From the NCBI GenBank assembly GCA_963422565.1, contig OY730228.1, positions 1,364,001 to 1,428,000 of the forward strand: DNA of 64,000 nucleotides. Reading direction: 5' to 3'. The notes under the pieces are model-generated. The model searched no databases. It was not told where the DNA came from and was given only the letters and a program-made list of their open reading frames with translations. Positions 26,601-35,060 of the stretch are shown in pieces. The stretch is from G963422565 sp963422565. Lineage in GTDB: Bacteria; Pseudomonadota; Alphaproteobacteria; MPNO01. The position numbers were made by a program, and so were the translations under genes. Position 1 is the first letter of the stretch. Every line of letters starts with the position of its first letter.

Positions 26601-27351
26601 GGGCCTTCTCCTCGCCGAGATAGGCCGCGCGCACCTCGTCGTTGGCGCGGATGACTTCGGGCGTGCCGGTGGCGATCGCGCGGCCGTAGACCAGCACCGT
26701 GATCCGATCGGCCAGGGCGAACACGGTGTCCATGTCGTGCTCGATCAGAAGGATGGAATAGTCGCCCTTGAGGGCGCCGAGAAACGCGGTCATCTGCTGG
26801 GAGTCCTCGGGGCCCATGCCGGCGGTGGGCTCGTCGAGCAGCAGAAGCTTGGGGCGGGTCGCCAGCGCCATCGCGATTTCGAGCTGCCGCTGTTCGCCGT
26901 GGGCAAGGCTGGCGGCCGTCACCTCCGCCCGGTCGCCCAGCCCGACTCGGCCCAGGATCTCCCGCGCCGGCGCGACGAGGGTCTCGTCGGTCCCGGCGGG
27001 GCACCACATGCGAAAGCTGTGCCCCGAATGGGCCTGTATCGCGAGCGCCACATTCTGGAGCGCGGAAAAGCCTTTGAAGATCGAGGTGATCTGAAACGAT
27101 CGCGCGAGCCCGGCATGGGACCGCGCCGGGGCCGTGAGCTGGGTCACGTCCCGACCATCGAAGAAAATACGGCCGGCGTCGGGCCTGATCATCCCCGAGA
27201 TCTGGGCGACGAAGGTCGTCTTGCCGGCGCCGTTCGGCCCGATGACCGCGTGGATCTCGCCGGGCAGAACCTCGAAATCGAGGTTGTCGGTCGCGACGAC
27301 TCCGCCGAACTGCTTGCCGAGACCCTCTACCCTCAGAATCGGTTCAGCCAT
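26593..27351 (-). CDS. livG: Branched-chain-type ABC transporter ATP-binding protein LivG
   Basis: 252 residues from the ATG at 27351, which has GGAAG 9 bases upstream; an in-frame GTG at 27366 would overlap livM further. Walker A is GPNGAGKTT and Walker B is LLLLDEPTAG. The signature reads ASLAHGEQRQLEIAMAL, with the LAHG variant seen in many LivG proteins. Confidence 0.94.
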   Translation of the reverse strand: MAEPILRVEGLGKQFGGVVATDNLDFEVLPGEIHAVIGPNGAGKTTFVAQISGMIRPDAGRIFFDGRDVTQLTAPARSHAGLARSFQITSIFKGFSALQNVALAIQAHSGHSFRMWCPAGTDETLVAPAREILGRVGLGDRAEVTAASLAHGEQRQLEIAMALATRPKLLLLDEPTAGMGPEDSQQMTAFLGALKGDYSILLIEHDMDTVFALADRITVLVYGRAIATGTPEVIRANDEVRAAYLGEEKALA

Positions 27352-28312
27352 CGTTCGATCTTCCACCGGGGATGAGACCCCACAGCCCCTGCTTGGCGAA
27401 CAGGACGAGGATCACCAGCAACGGACCGAAGATGAACTGCCAGTTCTGGCCGGAGCCGGAAACGACCAGCTCCATGATCTCGGGCACCCATTCCTCGAAC
27501 AGGAGGTAGGCCGCCGCGCCGAAGGCCGGCCCGAACAGAGAGCCCATCCCGCCGACCAGCACCATGATCATGATCTCGCCGGATCGGAACCAGTGCATGA
27601 ATTCCGGGGTGACGAACTCGGTCAGATTGGCGAGCAGGGCCCCGGAGACGCCGCACATCGCCCCCGAGATCACGAATGCCGCCAGCTTGTAGCGAAAGGT
27701 GGGGAAACCGATCGCCTGCATTCGATCCTCGTTGGAGCGGCAGCCCCGAATGACCATCCCGAAACGGGAGTTGATCAAGCGGTGCATGATGAACACGCAA
27801 ACGACGAGTATGACAAACGTGAAATAGTAGAGAGTCACGTCGTCATAGAGGTCCAGCGCCGTCACGAATTCGCTGCGGTCGGTGTTGAGCCCGTCGTCGC
27901 CCCCATATTCCTCCAGGCTGATTCCGAGGAAATACAGCATCTGGGTCAAGGCGAGGGTGATCATGATGAAATAGATGCCGCGCGTGCGCAGGCAGATCGC
28001 GCCGATGACGAGAGCGACCGCAGCGGATCCCAGAATCGCGACCCCGAACTGGAGGAAACCGTCGGTAATCCCGTAATGGGAAAAGATACCGACCGCATAG
28101 GCGCCGAGCCCCAGATAGGCCGCATGGCCGAAGCTGATCATTCCGCCAAAACCGAGGATCAGGTCCAGGCTGACGGCGGCGATCGCAAAGATCATGATCC
28201 GCGCGAACAGAGTCACGTAGAAATCCTCTCCCGTCGCCTGGGCAAGCGGCGGCACGGCCAACAGGATCGCCGCGCTCAGAAACAGACAGATCAACTTGAC
28301 CCGTGTCAGCAC
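27344..28312 (-). CDS. livM: Branched-chain-type ABC transporter permease LivM
   Basis: 322 residues from a GTG. About eight to ten hydrophobic spans are visible, with the GFGGMISFGHAAYLGLGAYAVG segment near residue 55 that marks this permease family. It pairs with LivH in the membrane and begins 4 bases after the livH stop. Confidence 0.93.
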   Translation of the reverse strand: MLTRVKLICLFLSAAILLAVPPLAQATGEDFYVTLFARIMIFAIAAVSLDLILGFGGMISFGHAAYLGLGAYAVGIFSHYGITDGFLQFGVAILGSAAVALVIGAICLRTRGIYFIMITLALTQMLYFLGISLEEYGGDDGLNTDRSEFVTALDLYDDVTLYYFTFVILVVCVFIMHRLINSRFGMVIRGCRSNEDRMQAIGFPTFRYKLAAFVISGAMCGVSGALLANLTEFVTPEFMHWFRSGEIMIMVLVGGMGSLFGPAFGAAAYLLFEEWVPEIMELVVSGSGQNWQFIFGPLLVILVLFAKQGLWGLIPGGRSNDG

Positions 28313-28316
28313 TTCC

Positions 28317-29240
28317 TCACCCCGTCTTCGCCGGAAACAGCCCTTCTGGCTTGAAGAACAGCACCGCCGCCATCAGGACGTAGATCAGCATGGAGGAGAC
28401 CGCCGGACCGGCAGTCTGGGCCGCGTCCTCCCCCATGAAACCGGTCATCGCGAACGGCAGTATCGACCGACCGACCACCTCGACGATACCGATGACGACC
28501 GAGGCGATCATCGCGCCGCGGATCGAGCCGATCCCGCCGATCACGATGACCACGAAGGCAAGGATCAGCATGTCCTCACCCATCCCGGGCTCGACGGATT
28601 GCAGCGGCCCGGCCATCATCCCGGCGAGCCCGGCGAGAATCGCTCCGAGACCGAACACCAGCGTGTAGAGGAGCTGGATATTGATCCCCAGGGCGCCGAC
28701 CATCGCCCGGTTGCTCGCCCCGGCGCGGATCAACATGCCCACCCGCGTCCGGGTGATCAGCAAATAGAGCGCGAACGCGGTCAGGAGACCGACGGCGATG
28801 ACCGCGACCCGGAACACCGGATAGGGAGTTCCGGGAAGCACCTCGACGCTGCCGGCCAGGAAATCCGGAACCGGCATGGGCTGGCTCTCCGCCCCCCAGA
28901 CCAGCCGGACCGATTCGTTGAAGAACAGGATCAGCCCGAACGTCGCGAGCACCTGATCCATATGGTCGCGGTCGTACATGGTCCGCAGCGCCACGACCTC
29001 GATCGCGATCCCGCTGAGCAGGGCCATCGGCACCATGACGACCGCCGCAAGCAGAAAACTTCCGGTCCAGCCGAAGACGGTCGCCGCATAATACGCGCCC
29101 AGCATGAACAGCGACCCGTGCGCCAGGTTCACCACGTTCATGATCCCGAGCACCAATGTCAGCCCGGCGGAGACGAGGAACAGGAAGACCCCGAACTGGA
29201 CGCCGTTCAGAATCTGCTCGAGCAGCAGGAGCCAGGTCAT
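28317..29240 (-). CDS. livH: Branched-chain-type ABC transporter permease LivH
   Basis: 307 residues, highly hydrophobic. The family segment NVVNLAHGSLFMLGAYYA lies near residue 35, and the GGIGSIRGA loop near residue 215. It is the first permease gene after the binding protein, separated from it by 91 bases that hold a strong hairpin. Confidence 0.93.
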   Translation of the reverse strand: MTWLLLLEQILNGVQFGVFLFLVSAGLTLVLGIMNVVNLAHGSLFMLGAYYAATVFGWTGSFLLAAVVMVPMALLSGIAIEVVALRTMYDRDHMDQVLATFGLILFFNESVRLVWGAESQPMPVPDFLAGSVEVLPGTPYPVFRVAVIAVGLLTAFALYLLITRTRVGMLIRAGASNRAMVGALGINIQLLYTLVFGLGAILAGLAGMMAGPLQSVEPGMGEDMLILAFVVIVIGGIGSIRGAMIASVVIGIVEVVGRSILPFAMTGFMGEDAAQTAGPAVSSMLIYVLMAAVLFFKPEGLFPAKTG

Positions 29241-29291
29241 CTGGACGCGTTCACCATCAAGTCTGGCGGGTCTGGATGCGGCCGGCTCATG

Positions 29292-29325
29292 GAGGGCCGG
29301 GGGCGCAGCACCGCCCTCGGCCCTC
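29292..29325 (-). terminator. Strong intercistronic hairpin between binding-protein gene and livH
   Basis: An 8-bp perfect outer stem (GAGGGCCG with CGGCCCTC) continues through one G-U pair into five more pairs around a 6-base loop, 14 pairs in all. There is no following T-run. Such a structure could partly terminate transcription or protect the upstream mRNA, giving more binding protein than membrane components. Confidence 0.6.
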
Positions 29326-29331
29326 GCAGGC

Positions 29332-30507
29332 CTACCACTTCATTTTACAGGTCTCGTAGTACGAGTCCTTGTGGTTCTCGAAAACGACGCCGGTGGTGAC
29401 GATCTCCGGGTCGCCGTTCGCGTCTGCGCGGACCTCGCGACGATAGAAATTCTGGATGGGAATGTGATTCGTATTGTAGGCGAACTTGCCGCGCGTCGAC
29501 TTGAAATCGGCCTTCTCCATCTCGAGGATCATGCCCTTGACGTCGGACAGATCGCCCTTGACGGCCCGGACGCCACTGTCGACCAGCATCGGCATGTCAT
29601 AGGCCTGCGCCGAAAACATCGAGGGATGATAGCCATATTTCTCCTTGAAATCCTCGATGAATTTTCGATTGACGGGATCGTCCGAGCTGTTGTTCCAATA
29701 GGAGGTGTGGTAGGTCCCGATAGCGGCTTTCCCATGTCCCCCGAGAGTCATATAGTCGATCGTGAACACTGAATAGAATGGGATCGATTCATGCAGCCCG
29801 GCCGCTCGGTACTGCTTCATGAAAGCGATGCCCATGGGACCGGGCACGAAGCCGAAGAGCGCGGACGGGTTGACAGCGCGGATCTGAGAGATTTCCGCCT
29901 GGTAGTCGCGCTGGCCGAGACGGTAGAGGATACGGCCCGCGACCCCGCCCTTGTAGAAGCGCTCGAACCCAGTCAACATGTCCTTGCCCGCCTGATAATT
30001 CGCGGAGATCAGAAAGACGTTGTCCAGCTTGAGCTGGTTCATCAGATGGCCCATCGCTTCCGGGGTCTGGTCGTTGTTCCAGGACGTCGAAAAGAAATAC
30101 GGGCTGCAGTTCTTGCCGGCCATTGCCGACCAGCCGGCATTCGTGCTGATCAGGATCTTCTTGGCGCGGATCACCCGGCGCTGGACCGCCGCCAAGATAT
30201 TGGACCAGGTGATCCCGGCCACGACATGCACCTTGTCTTTCTTAAGCATCTTGTCGGCGGCCTGACGCCCGACATCCGGCTTCCGCTGATCGTCGCCATA
30301 GATCATCTTGACGTCGAGCCCCGCCATCTTGCGCCCCAAATGATCGAGCGCCAACTCGACACCGTCCTTCTGATGCTTCCCGTAGATGGAAGCCCCGCCC
30401 GAGAACGTATTGATGAACCCGATGCGGATTTCCTTGTCCTGGGCGGACGCGTGGGCGACGACAAGCGCCGCTGCAACCGCCGCCGTCAATGCGACTGAAG
30501 CCTTCAT
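29332..30507 (-). CDS. ABC transporter periplasmic substrate-binding protein (LivK family)
   Basis: 391 residues. A signal peptide (MKASVALTAAVAAALVV to ASAQ) precedes a type I periplasmic binding fold starting IRIGFINTFSG. AGGGGA lies just before the ATG at 30507. The Liv operon context says transport of a small acid. Members of this family bind branched-chain amino acids, amides or aromatic acids; the ligand cannot be read from the sequence. Confidence 0.9.
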   Translation of the reverse strand: MKASVALTAAVAAALVVAHASAQDKEIRIGFINTFSGGASIYGKHQKDGVELALDHLGRKMAGLDVKMIYGDDQRKPDVGRQAADKMLKKDKVHVVAGITWSNILAAVQRRVIRAKKILISTNAGWSAMAGKNCSPYFFSTSWNNDQTPEAMGHLMNQLKLDNVFLISANYQAGKDMLTGFERFYKGGVAGRILYRLGQRDYQAEISQIRAVNPSALFGFVPGPMGIAFMKQYRAAGLHESIPFYSVFTIDYMTLGGHGKAAIGTYHTSYWNNSSDDPVNRKFIEDFKEKYGYHPSMFSAQAYDMPMLVDSGVRAVKGDLSDVKGMILEMEKADFKSTRGKFAYNTNHIPIQNFYRREVRADANGDPEIVTTGVVFENHKDSYYETCKMKW

Positions 30508-30546
30508 GGCATTCCCCTGTCTCGTCGTTGACGCTTCGCAGAGAGC

Positions 30547-30575
30547 AAATTCCACCCTCGGACACGAGTTGTCAA
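30547..30575 (-). promoter_or_regulatory. Promoter of the liv-type transporter operon
   Basis: A perfect TTGACA is followed after 17 bases by GAATTT, which keeps the conserved second A and last T of the -10. Transcription would start about 35 bases before the binding-protein ATG. Confidence 0.55.
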
Positions 30576-30783
30576 ACGTCTATCGAGCGGCTGCGCGGCC
30601 GGAGCGGCCCTCCGGGCGGAAGGGAAGAGCCGGAGCGGTCGGCCCCGGGCCGGAAGCCCGGGCGGCCGCGGCCCTTTTCGCCGACCGCCGCCATGCTATC
30701 TTGAGATCTCGGTTTCGAACCATGGGCGAGGTTCGCATCCGCTCGGCATCGTCGCGCGGCCCGCCAGGAGATATCTCGGCAAA
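30576..30783. other. Intergenic region upstream of malonyl-CoA decarboxylase
   Basis: Divergent region between the transporter promoter and malonyl-CoA decarboxylase. I see no gene and no convincing plus-strand promoter; CAGGAG precedes the downstream ATG by about 13 bases. Confidence 0.5.
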
Positions 30784-32214
30784 ATGAACGGCGAGGGTCA
30801 AAACCTTCTCCAGCGCGCGGCGCGGCGGCTGGTCGGCCAGTGGCGGGAGATATCCAACGGCATTCTGGGCGATCAGACCGAGGCTCTCCGACCCGGCCTG
30901 CCGGAAACGGATGCGGAGCGCGTGCGCCGCCAGATGCGCGCCTGCCTCGACGGGCATGGCGGTGAGGTCTCGGCGCGGGCGCGGGCGGCCGAGCTCGGCC
31001 GCGCCTATCTGTCGCTCGACCGGGACGGGCGGATCCGCTTCCTGCGCATCCTGGCGTCGGATTTCGACACCGACCGCCAAGCGGTCGCGGCGGCGGCGAT
31101 GCGTCTCGACGAGCTCGACGACTGGGGCGGGCGCAAGCAGCGCGAGCGCCAGCTCCGCCAGGCGCTGGAGCCGCCGCGCCGCCGATTGCTCACCCAGTTC
31201 AACGCGCTTCCGGATGGGGTCAAGTTCCTGGTCGACATGCGCGCGTCGCTGCTCCCCCTCGCCCGGGAGGACGCCCTGCTCGCCGATCTCGAGGCCGATC
31301 TCAAGGCGCTGCTGACGAGCTGGTTCGACATCGGGTTCCTGGAGCTACGGCGCATCACCTGGGACAGCTCGGCGGCGGTCATCGAGAAGCTGATCGAATA
31401 CGAGGCGGTACACGAGATCCGGGACTGGAACGACATGAAGTCCCGGCTCGCCTCGGACCGCCGCTGCTATGCCTACTTCCATCCCAGGATGCCCGACGAG
31501 CCGCTCATCTTCGTCGAGGTCGCGTTGACCAGGGGGATGGCAGGCACGATTCGCGCCCTGCTCGCCGAGCGCTCGTCGGCGGAGCCGCCGGACAAGCCGG
31601 ACAGCGCGATCTTCTATTCGATCTCGAACGCCCAGCGCGGCCTCGACGGAATCGGCTTCGGCGCGTTCCTGATCAAGCGCGTGGTCGAGCAGCTCGCCTC
31701 CGAGATCGACGGGCTGGCGACCTTCGCGACGCTGTCGCCGATACCCGGCTTCCGGCACTGGCTGGACGAGCGGCTCGCCACGCCGGGCGAGGAGCTGCTG
31801 CACCGCGGCGAGCGCCGCGGCTTCGCCGCGCTGCTCGGCGCGGCCGAGACCGGGGAGATCGCCGATGCGGCCCTGCTGGCAAAAGCGCTGCAACGTCCGG
31901 GCTGGCCGGACGATCCGGCGCTCGCCAAGGCGCTGAGCGAGCCGCTGTCGCGGCTCTGCGCAGCCTATCTGGCGCAGGCGAAGCGGAACGGCGGCCGCGC
32001 CCGCGACCCGGTCGCCCACTTCCATCTGTCCAACGGCGCCCGGATGGAACGGCTCAACTGGCTCGCCGACCGCTCCGACCGGGGCATGGCGCAATCGGCC
32101 GGGTTGATGGTCAACTATCTCTACGACCTGAAGGACATCGCCAACAACCACGAGGCCTACGCCGGCAAGGGAGAGGTCCCCGCGTCGCCGCGGTTCCGCA
32201 CATTGCTGCGGTGA
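30784..32214 (+). CDS. Malonyl-CoA decarboxylase
   Basis: 476 residues. It converts malonyl-CoA to acetyl-CoA and CO2. An N-terminal helical domain (about 1-150) precedes a GNAT-like catalytic domain. Conserved features include FYSISNAQRGLDGIGFG (about 278-294), LSPIPGFRHWL and the C-terminal HFHLSNGARMERLNW with the catalytic His region. It stands alone, divergent from the transporter. The activity is well supported; whether it serves malonate use or malonyl-CoA overflow is not shown. Confidence 0.93.
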   Translation: MNGEGQNLLQRAARRLVGQWREISNGILGDQTEALRPGLPETDAERVRRQMRACLDGHGGEVSARARAAELGRAYLSLDRDGRIRFLRILASDFDTDRQAVAAAAMRLDELDDWGGRKQRERQLRQALEPPRRRLLTQFNALPDGVKFLVDMRASLLPLAREDALLADLEADLKALLTSWFDIGFLELRRITWDSSAAVIEKLIEYEAVHEIRDWNDMKSRLASDRRCYAYFHPRMPDEPLIFVEVALTRGMAGTIRALLAERSSAEPPDKPDSAIFYSISNAQRGLDGIGFGAFLIKRVVEQLASEIDGLATFATLSPIPGFRHWLDERLATPGEELLHRGERRGFAALLGAAETGEIADAALLAKALQRPGWPDDPALAKALSEPLSRLCAAYLAQAKRNGGRARDPVAHFHLSNGARMERLNWLADRSDRGMAQSAGLMVNYLYDLKDIANNHEAYAGKGEVPASPRFRTLLR

Positions 32215-32254
32215 TGCAATATTCTGGACTGCAGCAATCGAAGGGAGCCCGCGG

Positions 32255-32659
32255 ATGCAGGACTCGAGCCAGCGCCTCTCCGTCGTCCACGCGGACGATG
32301 TCCGGTTCGAAGGAGACGGGCTGCGGTCCCAGTTCGTCTACCGCGATCTGGGCATCAGGGAAGCAACCGGTGGCCGCTACCATGCCCACGTCATCCGGGC
32401 GAACGGGGACGGCGGCCCCGCCGTCGGCCTCCACCGTCACACCGCCATCGACTTCCAGATGGTCTATGTTCTCAAGGGCTGGATACGGTTCTGGTACGAC
32501 GGCCGCGGCGAGACCCTGGTCGCGGCCGGGGCATGCATCCTCCAGCCGCCGGGGATCGCCCACGATGTCCTCGAATGGTCGGACGACCTGGAGCTGCTCG
32601 AGGTTGCCTCGCCCCATGATTTCGCGACCGAGGCGCTCGCCGAGGACGGCGCCCCATAG
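32255..32659 (+). CDS. Small cupin-domain protein
   Basis: 134 residues with one cupin barrel: a histidine-bearing first motif (GLHRHTAIDFQMVYVLKGW) and a second motif with PPGIAHDV. Both motifs carry metal-type His residues. It is 40 bases downstream of malonyl-CoA decarboxylase in the same direction, so possibly co-transcribed. The substrate is unknown; it may be a binding or isomerase-type cupin rather than an oxygenase. Confidence 0.8.
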   Translation: MQDSSQRLSVVHADDVRFEGDGLRSQFVYRDLGIREATGGRYHAHVIRANGDGGPAVGLHRHTAIDFQMVYVLKGWIRFWYDGRGETLVAAGACILQPPGIAHDVLEWSDDLELLEVASPHDFATEALAEDGAP

Positions 32660-32674
32660 GGGCCTCGAGACGGG

Positions 32675-33316
32675 TCAGAACGCGGTTTGGGCGACCGAGG
32701 GCCGGGCGCGGACCTCCCCGTACCAGCGCTGCACCGCCGCGCGGTCCTCGGGGATCGACGCGTCGATGAACTTCGCGAACTCGACCGCGCAGACCGCCGT
32801 GACGTCGGCCACGGTGAACCGGTCTCCGGCAAGAAAACGGACATCGCGCAGCCTCCGGTCGAGCTTGCGATAGAACAAATCCACACGCTGCCGTCCCCGG
32901 TCGACCAGGGCCGGGATCTGGGAGATATCCTCGGCGACGCCCGGCAGGGATCGGCCCGCGAAGGCGCGCTTGGCGTTGCGGAAAGCCTCGGCGACGGCTT
33001 GAAGCCCTTCCTGCTCGCCGATGCGTTCCCACATCTCCACCAGGGCCGCCTCCCGTGCGCCGATCCCCATCATCGGCGGTTCGGGATTCAGCGTCTCGAA
33101 ATAGCGGCAGATCGCCATCGCCTCGCCGATGACGGTCCCGTCGTCGAGCTCGAGGAGGGGCACGCGGCGGTGGCCGAACCGCGCCAGGAAACCGGGATCG
33201 AGAATCGGCTTGCCGGGGACTCCGACATCTTCCATGGGAACATCGATGCCCTTCTCGCGCAGCGTGATCGTCACGCGCCGCGGGTTGGGCGCGATCTTCC
33301 AGACATAGAGCTTCAC
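32675..33316 (-). CDS. Glutathione S-transferase family protein
   Basis: 213 residues from a GTG. An N-terminal thioredoxin-like domain (KLYVWKIAPNPRRVTITLREKG) contains the RRVPLLELDDGTVIGEAMAICRYF glutathione-binding segment, followed by an all-helical C-terminal domain. No specific class is evident. It converges with the cupin gene and is followed at its 5' side by the amidohydrolase gene. Confidence 0.88.
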   Translation of the reverse strand: MKLYVWKIAPNPRRVTITLREKGIDVPMEDVGVPGKPILDPGFLARFGHRRVPLLELDDGTVIGEAMAICRYFETLNPEPPMMGIGAREAALVEMWERIGEQEGLQAVAEAFRNAKRAFAGRSLPGVAEDISQIPALVDRGRQRVDLFYRKLDRRLRDVRFLAGDRFTVADVTAVCAVEFAKFIDASIPEDRAAVQRWYGEVRARPSVAQTAF

Positions 33317-33360
33317 GTCGCGCCTCTCGCTTCGATCGGGAACCGGTTGCGGCGCCGCAT

Positions 33361-34302
33361 CTAGCGCGGACCGAAGTCGAACAGCCGCGCCGGGTTGTCG
33401 ACCAGCATTCGGCGCTGCAAAGCGGTATCGGGAACCATCCTCGGGACGAGATCGACGAGATCGCCGTCATCGCACATCTCTCCGAGCTCCCAGCGCTGCG
33501 TATGCGGCCAGTCGGTGCCCCAGATCACGCGGTCGGGGGATGCGCTCTCGAAAGCCGCGGCGACGAAGGGCAGCACATCCTCATAGGGATAGCCCGACCG
33601 GCTGAGCCGGTCCGGGCAGCAGATCTTCGCCCAGACATGCGGCTCGCCAAGGAGCTGGCGATAGACCGTGAACGCCTCCTGGCGCTTCCCGGCCGCGACA
33701 TCGATGCGCCCGAAATGGTCGATGACCACGGGAAGCGGAAGGCCGGAGATCCAGTCGGCGCCGCGCAGCAGCGCCTCCGGCATCGCGTGAAGGGTGAGCG
33801 ACCAGCCGAGATCGGCGATGCGGGCGACGATGCCATCGAACATCGGCCGCGCCGCGTCGAACGCCGCGGCCGTCGCGACGGTCACCCGGACGCCGCGCGC
33901 ACCGCCCGCGTGAAACGCCCGGTAGTCCGCCTCGGTGAAGCGGTCGTCGGCCTTGACCACCGCCCGGAACCGGCCCGCCGACCGGCTCACCGCATCGAGC
34001 GTGACGGCGTTGTCGAACCCGTGCCCCATCGGCTGGGTGACCACGCCGCGGTCGATCCCGAGAACCGCCGCGAGATTGAGATAGTGCTCGAGCGGCGCCG
34101 TCTGCGGGGTATAGGCCCGTTCGGCCGCGAACGGGAACAGGTCGGGGGGGCCGAATATATGGAAATGGGTGTCGACGGCCCCCGGCGGCAACGCAAAGGC
34201 AGGCCGTCGAGGATTGGGAAGAGGGGGGTAGCAAACGCGAAGACGCTCTCGCATGCGGGTCAGTATAGCCTGATGACTTGTTTCGGTCCCGATTCCGGCC
34301 AT
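33361..34302 (-). CDS. Amidohydrolase family protein (2-pyrone-4,6-dicarboxylate lactonase-like)
   Basis: 313 residues in an Amidohydrolase_2 barrel. The metal motif VDTHFHIFG is near residue 44, a conserved HAMPE lies in the middle, IDHFGR follows, and the WGTDWPH motif supplies the final Asp. PDC hydrolase (LigI) and related lactonases share this pattern, but the substrate is not determinable. The start could also be the ATG at 34254. Confidence 0.85.
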   Translation of the reverse strand: MAGIGTETSHQAILTRMRERLRVCYPPLPNPRRPAFALPPGAVDTHFHIFGPPDLFPFAAERAYTPQTAPLEHYLNLAAVLGIDRGVVTQPMGHGFDNAVTLDAVSRSAGRFRAVVKADDRFTEADYRAFHAGGARGVRVTVATAAAFDAARPMFDGIVARIADLGWSLTLHAMPEALLRGADWISGLPLPVVIDHFGRIDVAAGKRQEAFTVYRQLLGEPHVWAKICCPDRLSRSGYPYEDVLPFVAAAFESASPDRVIWGTDWPHTQRWELGEMCDDGDLVDLVPRMVPDTALQRRMLVDNPARLFDFGPR

Positions 34303-34426
34303 GGCGCCGATGACGCGGCCGAAGAAGTCGAGGAACCGGCCGCGCGCACCGTGCGTGGCGCCGTTCCGGGAACGGGCGCGCGCCGTCGGCCGATGGGGGG
34401 TTTCAGATCAGGCTCTCGGCACCGCT

Positions 34427-34442
34427 CGCCCGCACGCGGGCG
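34427..34442 (-). terminator. Hairpin directly after leuD
   Basis: CGCCCG and CGGGCG flank a 4-base loop immediately after the leuD stop. There is no T-run, so it is only a weak terminator candidate for the ffh-to-leuD cluster. Confidence 0.3.
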
Positions 34443-34443
34443 T

Positions 34444-35049
34444 TCACAGCCAGGGCTGCGCCCTGCGATGCGCAGCTTCGAAGGCGCCGACCCTCTCCTC
34501 GCGCCGCAGGGTCAAGCCGATATCGTCCAGACCGTTGAGCAGGCAGTGCTTCTTGAACGGGTCGATCTCGAAACGGATGACTTCGCCGTCGGGGCGGGCG
34601 ATCTCCTGCCGCGCGAGATCGACGGAGAGCCGGGCGTTCTCCCCCTTTTCCGCGTCCGACATCAGCCGGTCGACGGTCTCCTGCGGCAGCGCAATCAGCA
34701 GAATGCCGTTCTTGGCGCTGTTGTTGGAGAAGATGTCGGCGAAAGACGGCGCGATGACGCAGCGGATGCCGAAATCCAGCATCGCCCAGGGCGCGTGCTC
34801 GCGCGAGGAGCCGCAACCGAAATTCTCCCCCGCCACCAGGATTTCGGCGTTCCGATAGGCCGGCTTGTTGAGGACGAAGCCGGGGTTCTCCGCGCCGTCC
34901 GCGTCGTAGCGCAGCTCGTTGAACAGATTTCTGCCGAGCCCGGTCCGCTTGACCGTCTTGAGAAACCGCGCCGGGATGATGCGGTCCGTGTCGACGTTGA
35001 CCATCGGGAAGGGTGCCGCGATCCCGCTCAGCCTGGTGAATTTGCGCAT
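34444..35049 (-). CDS. leuD: 3-isopropylmalate dehydratase small subunit
   Basis: 201 residues, the expected length. With LeuC it isomerises 2-isopropylmalate to 3-isopropylmalate in leucine synthesis. The swivel-domain motifs NVDTDRIIPARFLK and GENFGCGSSREHAPWAL-type (here PWAM) are present. A G-rich site precedes the ATG at 35049, 11 bases after the leuC stop. Confidence 0.97.
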   Translation of the reverse strand: MRKFTRLSGIAAPFPMVNVDTDRIIPARFLKTVKRTGLGRNLFNELRYDADGAENPGFVLNKPAYRNAEILVAGENFGCGSSREHAPWAMLDFGIRCVIAPSFADIFSNNSAKNGILLIALPQETVDRLMSDAEKGENARLSVDLARQEIARPDGEVIRFEIDPFKKHCLLNGLDDIGLTLRREERVGAFEAAHRRAQPWL

Positions 35050-35060
35050 CCCCGATCCCC

